A stretch of DNA of 64,000 nucleotides from Romanomermis culicivorax (taxonomy: Eukaryota > Nematoda > Enoplea > Mermithida > Mermithidae), in the NCBI GenBank assembly GCA_963922205.1, contig CAWUHX010000019.1, forward strand, positions 372,001 through 436,000, written 5' to 3'. This document shows positions 25,159-36,200 of this stretch, piece after piece (within the stretch, counting starts at the first letter, position 1; each line of letters begins with the position of its first letter). The position numbers were made by a program, and so were the translations under genes. The notes below the pieces were generated by a model, which did no database searches, was not told where the DNA came from, and worked only from the letters and a program-made list of their open reading frames with translations.

Positions 25159-25440
25159 GTCTTGTTTCTTGAATAATGACTGGACTAAGTTGAAAATAGA
25201 TTAGCCTTTGGATAATTGGTAAATATCCAACTGGAATATTTGCTGGTAAATAGCTAAGTTTAATAAGGCTAACTAACACAACATATAATATCAAAGTACT
25301 AAATAGGACAATAAAAAATGGATGAATATACAAAACCACAGGGCTTACATGGTATCACAGAAAATCACAGAGTGTTCTAGAACCTTGTAGAATAAAAAAT
25401 AATGTTATAGGATATTGTTGAAAGTTCTAGAACTTTTTGG
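25159..25440 (-). repeat. Dispersed repeat R2, copy 2
   Basis: Reverse-complement match of 16826-17095. It ends exactly where the tRNA-like head begins, so either R2 and the SINE form one composite element or they are adjacent insertions; copy 1 lacks the tRNA head. Confidence 0.6.
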
Positions 25441-25661
25441 TACAATTCTGTACATGAAATGTGCCTGTAAATAATGTTATGAGTTTGATGATCCATTAAG
25501 AGCTACCAGTGTTGACGTGATCCAGTCTATGATAGCATAATAGTACAGATTCTGATTGGTCAGCTATGTTACATTAGTCAACTGAATTTTATCCTCTACC
25601 AATTCTTGAAATTTCTGGAAACTAATCAAGGCTGTTGCACCCCATCCCGTGCTTATATAGG

Positions 25662-26818
25662 CTGAGCCAAAAAAAGGAACTGGTACTGAATTTCGTAGGT
25701 TACAAATCGGTGTAGTTTTCTAATGCAGTTTGGAGTCAAATACTATACGTAAATTTTTTTACAAATAAAATGTCTAAAATTGACAAAAATCAACATGTTT
25801 TACAACAAAAAAAGTAAAGTCAAGTCCCAAGATCGATTCAACATATGCACTGGAAATTATAGAAGAGCCGTTTTAGTGTTTTTACTTACTGTTTCACCAA
25901 AAATTTTGATCGATTTTGCATCTCCTCAATGACAGAATTGATTTTGATTGTTTACAATTTCAAAACAAAAGCTCTTGATTTTGGGGAAATTTTGCCCATA
26001 TTGAAACAAAATGTCCATGACTTCAAATTAGGTGTAAGTTACAAATCTGGGTGAATTTGGAACTATTCTTATGTGGCTTTACAAAACTTTTTTCATAATT
26101 GAAAATTTTTACTTTAATTCCACAACTTTTACTTCTCCAAAAATGACCACTTTTGTACTGTAGGTGCACATATTCGAATTCGGGCATCAGTGCGCAGGTG
26201 GTGTATGCAGCAAAAACTGAGGACAATAAAGAAGAAAATGTACATAGATATATGATGCCACATTTGAGGTATTTTTGGTAATATTTTCATTATGTGTTTT
26301 GGAATTACTATTGACGCATCGCCTATCATCTTATATACATTTTTTATTATTTCTGTTGGCCTCATTGTCTCTCCACCCAATACAAGCTCAACAGTAATTG
26401 TTTGTTTTGTGAGGATTAGGCAAGCATCAATAAGATTAGGATTTTTTTTGAGACAGGGGTAGGATCTCCCGAACTAGAGGTCAAGGTGTTCTGCCCAAGA
26501 CCTAGGAAAGTACTGGTAAAAGTATCTGAAAGTTCAGTGAGAGAGTTTTGGTATATTTGTGTTTTGTTAGCCTGTGGTGGACCTGTTGCAACTTCCTTTG
26601 TATAAACCCAAAGGTCAGTCTCAACTGATCAAAACCCACAGCAGTCTAACACTTTTACTAAAATTCTGTTCTGTACAGAAACCATCAACTCTAGTAGCAA
26701 AAATTTGGCATTTATAAAGAGGACAAACAGGGGATTCTAATGCAGTAATCTGCATTTGAAAACTTTTATTTAAAAACCTGTCAGCACCTGCCACTTTTTT
26801 GGCTCACCCTGCACACAC
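25662..26818 (+). repeat. Dispersed repeat R3, copy 2, split by a solo LTR
   Basis: Outer ends are GCTGAGCCAAAAAAAGGAACTGG and, reversed, GGGTGAGCCAAAAAAGTGGCAGGT, an imperfect terminal inverted repeat. The element aligns with 21835-22340, except that 26154-26651 is an extra segment (solo LTR) inserted between CCACTTT and CTTTTACTAAAATTC. Confidence 0.65.
26154..26651 (-). mobile_element. Solo LTR, TSD CTTT
   Basis: 498 bp with TG...CA ends (minus strand: TGTTAGACTGCTGTGGG ... GTGCACCTACAGTACA), flanked by CTTT at 26150-26153 and 26652-26655. It interrupts repeat R3, whose other copy (21835-22340) provides the empty-site comparison. It is related to the fragments at 1-470 and 4886-5186. Strand is by convention. 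Confidence 0.8.
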
Positions 26819-27161
26819 TGAATAAAACAATGCCCAGTGGATTTCTGAGCTAACCTCTTGCTTGAGAAGGTCGCCCTAGATTTCTTAGTGGGGTTTTACA
26901 AAAGTGTAAGTTATTTTGTAGAAGAATCATTATTGCCTTAATGAATAGGCAAGGTGTTTATATTTGTTCATGCATATTGACCAGCTTTGTTGCCCATGGA
27001 CACAGGAATTCATGAAATCACATTTTCAGTTTTTCCATGTTTGATCTGGTTGAAATTTCGGACTTGTGGATGCACATTAAAGGTAGGTCCTACACACCAC
27101 TGCAACACCCCCTACATTGAGCAAGGGTTCTAGGCAGGCACCAATGTAATCAGAAAAATAG

Positions 27162-27232
27162 GTTGTAGCCAGGAGTCAAACCTAGGTTACCAGCATTCCA
27201 GGCTGATGTCCTCACCACTGGACCATGACAAC
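27162..27232 (-). repeat. tRNA-derived SINE head (cloverleaf-capable)
   Basis: Minus-strand A box TGGTCCAGTGG and B box GGTTTGACTCC. A D stem GTCC/GGAC, an anticodon stem CAGC/GCTG with 7-base loop CTGGAAT, a T stem CTAGG/CCTGG and five of seven acceptor pairs (GTTGT/ACAAC) can be drawn. A true tRNA-Ser would need a long variable arm, which is absent, and a degenerate second copy lies nearby, so SINE is preferred. Confidence 0.6.
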
Positions 27233-27346
27233 ACAGGGTGAACCCAAATTAAGGTGCTCCTCTTGGCTATGATTTTTAGCATACAACTCCAATGCTTGGA
27301 GGTCATGAACCTACAACTTTTGGCAAGTAGCAGCCTACCTGCAGCT

Positions 27347-27411
27347 TTGAACTGCCGACCAGTGAAGTTCAGCCCAGAATTCTGGTAAACCCAGGTTCGA
27401 CTCCTGGCTAC
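27347..27411 (+). repeat. Second tRNA-like SINE head, opposite strand
   Basis: Shares CCAGTG, TTCTGGTAA and AGGTTCGACTCCTGGCTAC with the minus-strand copy at 27162-27232. The B box GGTTCGACTCC is canonical; the 5' half is degraded. The two heads are divergent, about 115 bp apart. Confidence 0.55.
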
Positions 27412-28468
27412 TCCCTTCTTTCAAATTTATTTTGACTCCAAAAAATTCCATATATTTTACATTACCAATGTAATTAGCCTAAATCAACATGGCAGGCCCT
27501 GTCACAAATGAAAATTTTAACCATTAAGTGACACTTCGACATAGGAGATAATTTTTTCGTTACTACTAAGGTCAAAGACCAGGTTCAACTGCGGATGTAG
27601 CAATGAGATACAATTTATTGTAACAGGCCCAGGTAGATATGGGCTTTCATCCTTCCAGGTATATGAATTGTGTAGGCATGCTTGGAATGCTGCTTGCAGG
27701 ACCCTACTCAACACAGTTAGCATCTTGAAAATGGTGTGGTGAATGATGAGGTGGGCCTATTCCATTATGAGGTAGATAGCTGAACAAGTCGTGCATATCA
27801 AGCAGACACAAGCCTGTCAAATGTGGCAGTGAAAAGCAGCTGATGAGCACCTCTCATATAAGATTGACACTTTCATGACCGTACAGTACTGTAAAGCCAT
27901 AATATAAATGAGCAGGTTTACCCACAAGAATGTAAAAAAATCTTATTTGTCACAAAAATGTAAGAAAGAAAATTTCTTCGATATTTACTGACAAAACATT
28001 GACATTTATTGAAGATTTTTGTTTAAAATTTATAAAGCTTCAGCTTTAATTAATCATTTATAGTCATGAGCTTTCAAGCATTTAAAGCTACATAAATAAA
28101 ATTTCACCAGCTCTATACAGTTACACTTCTTTGCATACAGTATTCGTTAGCTTAGTGGACCAGAAGCTTTACGTACAGGAAAAGAGACACAGCTGGCGAA
28201 ACACAACACACTATTAATCAATTGTGACGAAATATCACCCCTAGACCAAATGTCTATCATGAACAGATAAAAATTAACACAAATTGATGGATAGATGAAA
28301 AAATGAAACCAAACAACATTTTTGAACACTATGCAAAATTCATCATCCATTAATTTTTGTACCAAAATTAGTATTATAACAGAAACAGTTTCGACATATT
28401 TTTTAACCTAATGAGAAGTGAACATAGTTTAACAACAAAGAACTTTAGAAAATGATAGAGGACCCAAG
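27412..28468. other. Spacer, nothing recognised
   Basis: AT-rich. Several short open frames lack splice or family support. Confidence 0.4.
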
Positions 28469-28907
28469 GTGAGAGGATTTGACCCTCTCACAAAAATGGT
28501 GGATGACAGCAAAAGCTGCAATGCACAAATACGTTACAGGTGGGGACAACATGCATTTGGCTATGTTTCAAAAGACCTCTTTTTGAAATTTTTGCCATTC
28601 GTTTCTCTGCTAAAAAATACAAACCTGTGCTCTACATATGCCTTTCTGAGCTTGCTTGAACATTGTCAAGGTCTTGAAAACAGCAACTATTGGAAACAGG
28701 AGAAAAAACCAGAATCCCAGCATACTAGGTGAGAATAAGACAATGATGTTATATTTATTCATATCAGCAGCACAATTTATTGTTTTTTAGGTTCGATGAC
28801 ATTCAAAACACAGGCTGTAGTCAGCTACTCGTGGGTGTGACTCATCCTAACACAAAGTGCATAAGTAGTATAGAGGAAGGGACTTAGGGGTAAAATTGAG
28901 TAGGTCC
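28469..28907 (+). pseudogene. Inverted paralogue of the TBP-like gene, decayed
   Basis: An open frame (28469-28732) ends at CATACTAG before GTGAGA. After a 50-base intron, TTTTTTAG opens a second exon (from 28791) encoding SQLLVGVTHPNTKCISSIEE. The tail of this exon and the following intron align in reverse complement with the TBP-like gene (KSYASSIEE then GTAAAATTGAG at 31262). A TAG follows four codons after ISSIEE. The next homologous exon start (TTACCAG then TTGGAAAG, near 30246) soon meets a stop. The intron is split by the 28910-30134 transposon. I infer a dead duplicate; the first exon has no recognised homology. Confidence 0.45.
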
Positions 28908-28909
28908 TA

Positions 28910-30134
28910 CAGTCCAGCGCACAAACAACTCCGCGTTTGTGTTTGAGATTCAAACACTTTTCAAACAATTGGACAAACTTTGCTCAAACAATTCTCAAAC
29001 AGCACAAACAGTGTTTGAAGCAATTTTGTTTGTCCTGCATTTGAAAAGTGTTTGAAAAAGGTTTGTGACCCTTCCTCCAAGTGTTTGTGGATTGTTTGTG
29101 GTTGCAGTAATAAAAGAAGAACAGCTGGTGGCCCGTGTCAGCAGTTGACAAGGTTAGTGAATCTGTAAGCCTGTTATGCCAAATGTTATGCGACTTTGTG
29201 TGTGTTCCTTTATTGAAGAATATCTACATACTGGAAAATTATTGTTAAATACGCAAGTCGAGCGGCCCAATTGTGGGTTACTGTAGCTTTATGTGAAGGT
29301 TGTATATCTATCGTACGTGTGTACCTGCAGAAAAACACCCTGGATATCCAACGATTTGGAATGAAAAATTTGCAAGAAAGTTTCATGCTGTAATTAACAA
29401 TTTTGCAGATCTACAATTTATCGAAAAACTTACTTAAGTGGATGCTTGAATTATACACCATTTATTTTCAAATCATCCATGCAGCAGGGTCGCTGCCAAA
29501 CTACTATCTGGAATAATGGAATGCTAGTTGGCTCTATTTGATAAATTTTTCCTTCATGGTAATGACCCCTTGATAATAACTCTTTCCAATCATTCCAGGA
29601 TCATTAAAGTTGATTCGCTGATTTCTAGTAAAGTTGCATTTGTCAAAATTCTGAGCACTGCATAGATCATTTTGAAATGAATAGAGCATAGTGCAAATAA
29701 ACTTTTCTGCAGTATCAATGAACGTTATGCCTGAAATCGACTTGTACCAGTAAATTTTTTCAAAAAGATATGCATTCATACTGTACTTCTTTTATCTTAT
29801 CAACCAGACAAATTACTAAAAGAAGTACAGTATGAACTATACTTCGTTTAGTGGAAAACTTATAAATATAAGCTGTTCCCATGATTTATGACACACAGAT
29901 GACATTTATATATTTTTCCGTGAGACTATAAACGACAAACAGTGTTTGAGAAATGTTTGGGAATTCTTTGAGCCATGCCTAGTGAGTGTTCGAGGAATGT
30001 TTGTGCTCTGTTTGTGGAGTGTTTGAGAGTATTTTTTCATCTTCAAACCTTTCTCAAACAAAGCTCAAACAATCCACAAACTGTTTGTGTTTGAAGTGTT
30101 TGAACTTTGTAGGCGTTGTTTATGCATTGGACTG
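28910..30134. mobile_element. Tc1/mariner-like non-autonomous element, long TIRs
   Basis: Flanked by TA (28908-28909, 30135-30136). Ends are CAGTCCAGCGCACAAACAAC and, reversed, CAGTCCAATGCATAAACAAC. The inverted arms are roughly 200 bp each and consist largely of iterated TTTGTGTTTGA / TCAAACA motifs. The 800 bp interior encodes no recognisable transposase and contains a shorter hairpin (about 29780-29836, CATACTGTACTTCTTTTA and its inverse). The insertion point is confirmed by the paralogous inverted copy at 31235-31255, which reads straight through. Confidence 0.8.
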
Positions 30135-30629
30135 TATGTTATAACATAGGAACGATCTTGGAAATAATTTTCAATTACCCATCCCCATACAAAACATAGC
30201 CGACCTTCTTCCAACCATTATGAGTTCATTTTACCAGTTGGAAAGATGTCACACCTGGGGTAGAAGGAAAAAAGTTGCTGAAACTTGGCCCAACCAGATC
30301 TCCATCAAAACTCGAGATAATTTTATATATATTGTACTTTTCGAGATCAGCTGAACGAGGTCTATCGATTGGAACGCAACATGAACCTTTTAGGACAAAA
30401 GCCCGAATTAATTGTGGGACTCTACTGTTGTGCTTTTAGTTATTACACACCACTGCCGCCACACTGCACCCATTGGGAGAAAGGAAGTTCGCCTGGCTGA
30501 TAAAGCTGAAGCTCCGCTTCAAGCTTTATATAGCTAGTCTAAATAGAAAAGTCATGCAATATATCAACAGAAATTGTGTACTCATTCCCACTGGTCACAG
30601 GATCAGTCCTGGCACCAGCGGCCAGGATG

Positions 30630-30905
30630 CTAGTACACATGTGGCGCCAGTACTTTTATAGAAAGTAACCACAATACATGTTGTTTTTTAAACTTTTTTC
30701 TAGTGTCGTTGTGATCCCAAGTGGATTCTTTCTTCATCAGCCTTTTCTTTGTTTTAATTGGTGAAGGATCAGCACCCAATTCTGTATATCTTCCAGCTCG
30801 AACATATTTACACACGGCATAATGCACAGAATGCATAGGAGTTTTCCCACATAAGTTGCAAGGCTCTATGTCAGAGAATGTATGTTTCAGCTTTCTACAT
30901 GACAT
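30630..30905 (-). CDS. Possible small zinc-binding protein, unknown
   Basis: An ATG at 30905 opens a 91-codon frame with CNLCGKTPMHSVHYAVCKYV near residues 17-36, a Cys/His-rich motif of the C-x2-C...H..HY.VC type, followed by a basic tail (KTKKRLMKKES). The spacing resembles, but does not match, a nuclear-receptor first zinc finger. It lies about 58 bp downstream of the TBP-like stop on the same strand and could be an independent gene, an exon, or a chance frame. No function is assigned. Confidence 0.3.
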   Translation of the reverse strand: MSCRKLKHTFSDIEPCNLCGKTPMHSVHYAVCKYVRAGRYTELGADPSPIKTKKRLMKKESTWDHNDTRKKFKKQHVLWLLSIKVLAPHVY

Positions 30906-30962
30906 ATTTATACCAGCTCATAGTACTGTGATTGAATCATACTAGTACATGCTCATCAATCA

Positions 30963-31525
30963 TCAATCAATCAAATTGACAAGTAACTCTCTGAAGTTTT
31001 TCTGCAATCCATTATAGGTTTTGGCACCTGTAATAATAATTTTGCCATTATGGAAAATCAAAGCACATAAGGCCTGTTTGTTAATTCTATATTTCAGTGG
31101 AGGAAATAATTGGGGAGAATAAGGTATGACGTCATGCTTCTTTCCAGCTGGAAAAATGATGTCATAAAAGATGGTTGGTTATGTTTTTAATGGGAGTAGG
31201 TCATTGAAAATTATTTTCAATTCCGTTCTTATGTTATAACATTGGAACTACTCAATTTTACCTCTTCTATACTACTTGCATAACTTTTCCAAGTTTCTTC
31301 TAATGGAAATTTTCCAAAAACCAGTAAGACAACTTTTGTGAAATTTATCGTAATGGCAGTAATGTTTTCCTTGTCCAAAATTTTTGTGATCCAGGTTTTG
31401 CCATAAAATTTAAGAACTTTCGCCCTCAAACAGATTGCATCCTCAATTTTAATGTCCAAGTCAGGCCGAGGAATACATTCTACATTGGAGTAGAATTTTA
31501 CATGTTGTAGCTTGTCGTACACTTT
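30963..31525 (-). CDS. TATA-binding-protein-like protein, 3' exons
   Basis: Exon b (about 30963-31139/31147) encodes YSPQLFPPLKYRI, ALCALIFHNGKIIITGAKTY and LQKNFRELLVNLID, ending TGA; this follows the second TBP repeat (Y-x-P-E-L-F-P-G-L-x-Y-R, then L-I-F-x-S-G-K-x-x-x-T-G-A-K). Exon a (31262-31525) follows an ATTGTAG acceptor and encodes VYDKLQHVKFYSNVE through KSYASSIEE before GTAAAA; it resembles the first repeat weakly (LQ.V...N, D.KIEDA..LRAK). The frame across the 31147-31262 junction is not settled: a CCAG acceptor gives the wrong phase, the AAAG acceptor at 31139 the right one. N-terminal exons were not found. TBP-family proteins bind promoter DNA in the nucleus; a TRF-like paralogue is likelier than canonical TBP because conservation is low. 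Confidence 0.6.
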
Positions 31526-32195
31526 CTACAATGATCCAGCGTACTTTCTACATTAATGTGAAATTTTACAGTTTAACCCTTTGAGCATACTTTTTCTAAA
31601 CCCATTGTATCACCCTGCAGATTATTCGAAATAGGATCATACTACATTGTGAGATATTCTTTCTACACCCCCCATATTGTACCCCACAGTTAAGGCAGTA
31701 TACTTCCATGCCTATGTTTTGTACATGGGTATCTTTTGTGTACCCACTGAACGGGCTCAAATGACTACTGATTTTGTATCAGTCTATGCAAACAGTACAA
31801 AGTGGTAAATCACCTACCTGAAAAGGGTGTTGTTTTCAATATAAACTGAAAAAATTGATGGCTGGTAGTAGTATTTGTGGGGTATGCCAGGTGATGAACA
31901 GCTATGTGCACCACTCTAACAATGTCAGTACATTGAAAGGAGGATGAAGTTATTAGTGCCCTGGCTAATTTCAATATGAATCAGGCTAAAAAATGTGGAA
32001 AATGAAATTGAAAAAGTTTTCTGGCATACCACAAAAATGAGCAAAACTCTAACTACCTGTACATATATTAATGTATAGCTGGAAGTACTTTCTTCACATC
32101 CTGCAACCTCAAGAATTTCATCCTAGACTGTATGGATTTTTTATGCATTGAAGGCTCGGGTGTAACTTCTGTGCACCTTGTATCATACCCTATTC
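31526..32195. other. Spacer, nothing recognised
   Basis: Contains short repeats of GTACACTTTCTACA-like motifs near 31516-31556; otherwise featureless. Confidence 0.35.
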
Positions 32196-32199
32196 TAGT

Positions 32200-33007
32200 T
32201 GTAATGACCAGATTCTTAGTGTACTTTTACTTGCTTCAAAGACTGATCGGTCCACGAAGATGGCACCAGATAAACAAAACAATAACAATAATACAAGGAC
32301 AATAATAATAATTCCCTGATGGATTTTCTACGTTGACGGTGTGAATACAATAAACGATTCTTGCATAACTAACACGATTCAAGATCTGCATCAAAATCTA
32401 CATCAAAATCTGCCTTTTTCCCTATTTTCTTGTCTTTTATATCACTTCTTTGATCCAGGCCCTCGCATCCTAAAAGGTCAGCTTCCGTCGGCTCGCCTAA
32501 CCAATTGCTGCTTCGCTTACCTGTTTCCGCCTACTGTATGCTTCTTTAGCCACGCCTCTCGCTTTGATTTATTCTTAATTTCTACGCTTACATGCTTTAT
32601 TCTACAGTATGCTTTGCCGCGCCTATATGTTTTGGTTTTTCATGTGTTTTTCGTTTTTCCATGCATTCCTCCTAAATCTTCTGTCTGGGTTGGGATATCT
32701 GTACTTTCTACATGGGCAGGTGTGTTTACGCATCTGGGGGGAATTATTGTACTCATGGAATGTATATTCTCATGTGCATTACGAGGGCCAGGTGCCAATG
32801 TGGAAATAATTATGTCCGTCTTTAATTGGGTCAATGGGGTGTGGGATGATCAAAATAAAGTGCTTCACATAAATTTATGGGAATATTTGGGTGTGAATTC
32901 CAGACACCCTTGAGACGATAAATTAATAAATAAAATTACATTTAATAAATGAATATCACATACTGTACAATCTGTATTTACATTAATCCTTCAGCATGTA
33001 CGTTACA
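32200..33007 (+). mobile_element. Solo LTR, same family as 23188-24072
   Basis: Starts TGTAATGACCAGATTC and ends TGTACGTTACA, 808 bp, flanked by TAGT (32196-32199, 33008-33011). It aligns colinearly with 23188-24072 in the same orientation. A 190-codon open frame inside (32341-32913) is fortuitous: the other copy does not keep it. It lies just downstream of the last exon of the 33275-60137 gene. Confidence 0.85.
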
Positions 33008-33274
33008 TAGTGATGATGACAATTTGCTATACCAGTGATTCAGTGCGGGTAATTGACCCTTGGAAAAACTCCTTAATTCTCTGAGTAAAAATTGCAATTC
33101 CAACTTTGCATAGAAATCATGACTAGCCAATCACCCTCTAAATATCTTTATTGACATATTTTCGTTTGCAAACAAGTAATATGTTGTGCAAATCGTATTA
33201 TAGATGGAGTTGTAACAATATAGCATTTTTAATTAAGGTATATAGCTTTTCAACTTTAATGCCATCCTTCACAA

Positions 33275-36200
33275 TTATCCTCGGGTAATATTACTAATTT
33301 CTTGTCGTTCATCATCATAAAAACTTTCGGGCAGATATTTCTTTAAGGTGCGATACTTTTCCAGTAGTTGCCGGCAATGTGGTTCATTTGTTTGGAGCCA
33401 TTGTTTCCTCAGCAGATAAGTCAAATAGCTCTTCAAATCTAAACAAGAAAATCATTACATGTATTAACATTTCCGAAATGTTGTTTGTGATTGATGATAA
33501 TAAAAATTTCATTGTGACTAGTGCAAGCTAGGATTTATCGAAAATTATTCTAATTGTCCCGGAAGAAGGCAGTAGGTACTATGGATGGGAGGAATCCAAT
33601 TTTATGTAGTTTCCAAATCTGATTCAGAATCCGAATCCAGAAAATTAGTAAGTACAGAATCCGAATCTGAATCCTACATTAATTTTTGCTAGATCAAACT
33701 CGCACTATTTATTAATGACATTTTGCCTAGGTTAGTGTAATTAAAAATCAATAAAATCAGACATTCATAATATTAACGTACATTGAAATGTAGAATGTAG
33801 ACGAGATTACTATTTTTCATGTTAATAAATATCAGAATAGGTCGGTTTGTTTAGTCTTATTTGTTTATAGACTGAATTATTATTACATATTTTGCAGTTT
33901 TTCGAAAGCATCCATTTTTTTGGACATTCTATGAAATTTTTTTCAGTTTTTAAAAGCTTTTCACCCAAGAAACTTTCGTCATTGTGCAAAAACTATGTGT
34001 TCCAGGTTCTAACTTCTAACCTCATGATTGAATACTTTGCCATACATTACTCATTAAGCATACTTAGGCTATGTCATAATCATGGAACTCTTCACAGTTA
34101 TCATAAAGTCCCAGTCTATTAGCCTATCGATATTGTCATGATGGCAGTAATATGTAGGTTTTATTAGCTACTTTCACTGAATATGTATTTTTTTTATATA
34201 CCAAATGGATGAGATTGGAAGTCATTTTTATCAACATAACTCAAATTAAGAATGGATTCACATTCAGTCTGAAATTTTGGGAAAGACTACCTTTTACAAA
34301 TCCGAATCTAGAAAATCAGTGAATTTGAAACAAAGGACGGAATCTAGCTGAATCTGAATCCAAATCCAGGATTTGTTTCATCACTAGTAGGTACACTACT
34401 GAGATGTTGCTCACCACTTCTAATAAAGGTGTTTCACATTTGTTTGTGATTGTAAGGCCAATAATAGCCAACAATGAATGTATTGACAATCCAATTTTTA
34501 TGCAGCACTCTTGAATGCCTGTGTGTTTTTGTGTTGTAGTGTGTTTTCCGCCGATTTTTGTCATTATTGTCAAAGCGCGCATGAGGCCTGCAGGTGGCAA
34601 GTGGAGAGAGCAACGCGGACCACTAGCAGTCATCTTACTGTAGCGCACGTCCGTACGCGTGCACTGGTCTCTCTCAATTATTATTATTGTTATATTTTTT
34701 GTGTATACTAGTTGTGCGCCCCGTTGGCCACCACTAGTCAATTATTAGCCGCCTCCCACCACGCATCTTTTTCCTTCGTTTTTCGTCCCCGTGCATGGGA
34801 GTAGATTTCGTCTTTACTTTCTCGCCCGTTTTCGTTTGGTACACGTAAGTTTTTGTGCGTTTATTATTGCATAATATTAAAAGGTAGAAAACCCTCGCCT
34901 TTCGATCTTGCGCAATAAGGGAGACAATTAAAGAAATTAGACTTTCTTTAATTGGTGGGATATTTTAGTGTTGGGGTTTAAGTATGAGCAATTGAGTTAT
35001 CGGGTAAACGTGGGTGTGGGAAACACGTACATTAAGGCCGCAACCTCGGAATCCCAATCCTGCCCACAAAGTATCAACCACTGCCCCAGACCCAAAATAC
35101 AACACTGGTGACCGTTTGGATTGTACGCTTCCTTTCCCCAACGTTGCGTTGCATCCCAAAACGCTCAAAGAGTCCAAAATTCGACCCCGCCACAGCTGCG
35201 CCCACCGTTACAAAAGAGGTTATTATACCCTGTGCAAAAAGATGCCAAAAGTAAGTCATACACCGCCGGACCTCACACATCTTCCGTCGCGATCTAGTTC
35301 TCCTAATGACGCCACAGCCGCACGCCGCACCCTCAGTTTTGATCAAATGCTATTGCCGCGACCGTCAAATATTACGCAATCAACAGCGGTACCCACGGTA
35401 AGCCTCCCCCCCCATAATCCGCCCTTATCTACTTTCAGTACCCCTGCGTTGGACGGGACAGCACCACCGCAAGCACCGATCATTCCCGCAACCGCGGCGA
35501 TTATTAATCCACAAACCCCGCAACTGTCGAACCAAAATCCTCTCACCACCGCTGTAAATGGCCCTAACGTGCGGCCCGCACCGCAAATGCCGCCGCCAAA
35601 CATCGCGGGCCGAAATAACAATGATCAAATCGTCGCCAGAACCGATTCTTTCGAATCCTTTGTCAATATCGATTCACCGCAGGCCCCAGCCACCACCTGC
35701 ATTTCCGCAAGCAACCACTGCAGCAGCCTAGCCATTGCAAACGCCAATGAAGTTCAAAATTTTCGAATCGAAGCACGCGAAGCGCTGGACCAACTCAGCA
35801 CAGCCGCTGCGCCTATCACCAACAATGTTCCCACTTTACAAATGATTGACCAAATTATCGGCGCCGTTTCCAATCAATTTCAAGCACAGCAACTACGCAT
35901 CCAACGTGAAATCCAGGAACAAACCAAAGCTACAAACGCGCGCTTCGCCGCACTCGCCAAGCAAATGCAATAATTGATCTCTACCACTGCTGTCGCAACT
36001 AATGTGCACAATCCGCCCACACCAAGACCGCCCCCGGTGTCCACACGGTTTCACGGCGAAGAAACGAGAGATATCTATATCCCAAACCAAACCCTCCGTG
36101 AAACTGAACCGGCTCAAGTCTTTGGCCAATTGCCACATCAGGTCAAACCCAAAGGGCCGTCGACAGACACCCTGTACAACAACGAATTTTCCCGTACCGC

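Noticed and set aside
16966-25339. Similar hydrophobic frames at 16966-17187 (+) and 25154-25339 (-)
   Set aside because: Both come from copies of dispersed repeat R2; similarity at DNA level extends outside the frames, so coding conservation is not shown.
27162-27232. Functional tRNA-Ser gene
   Set aside because: No long variable arm, two acceptor mismatches, and a degenerate related copy nearby favour a SINE head.
32341-32913. 190-codon open frame
   Set aside because: It lies within a solo LTR; the homologous LTR at 23188-24072 does not keep the frame.
35014-35241. Gag start at GTG 35014
   Set aside because: It lies inside the 5' LTR and uses a non-ATG codon; ATG 35242 after the PBS is the sensible start.
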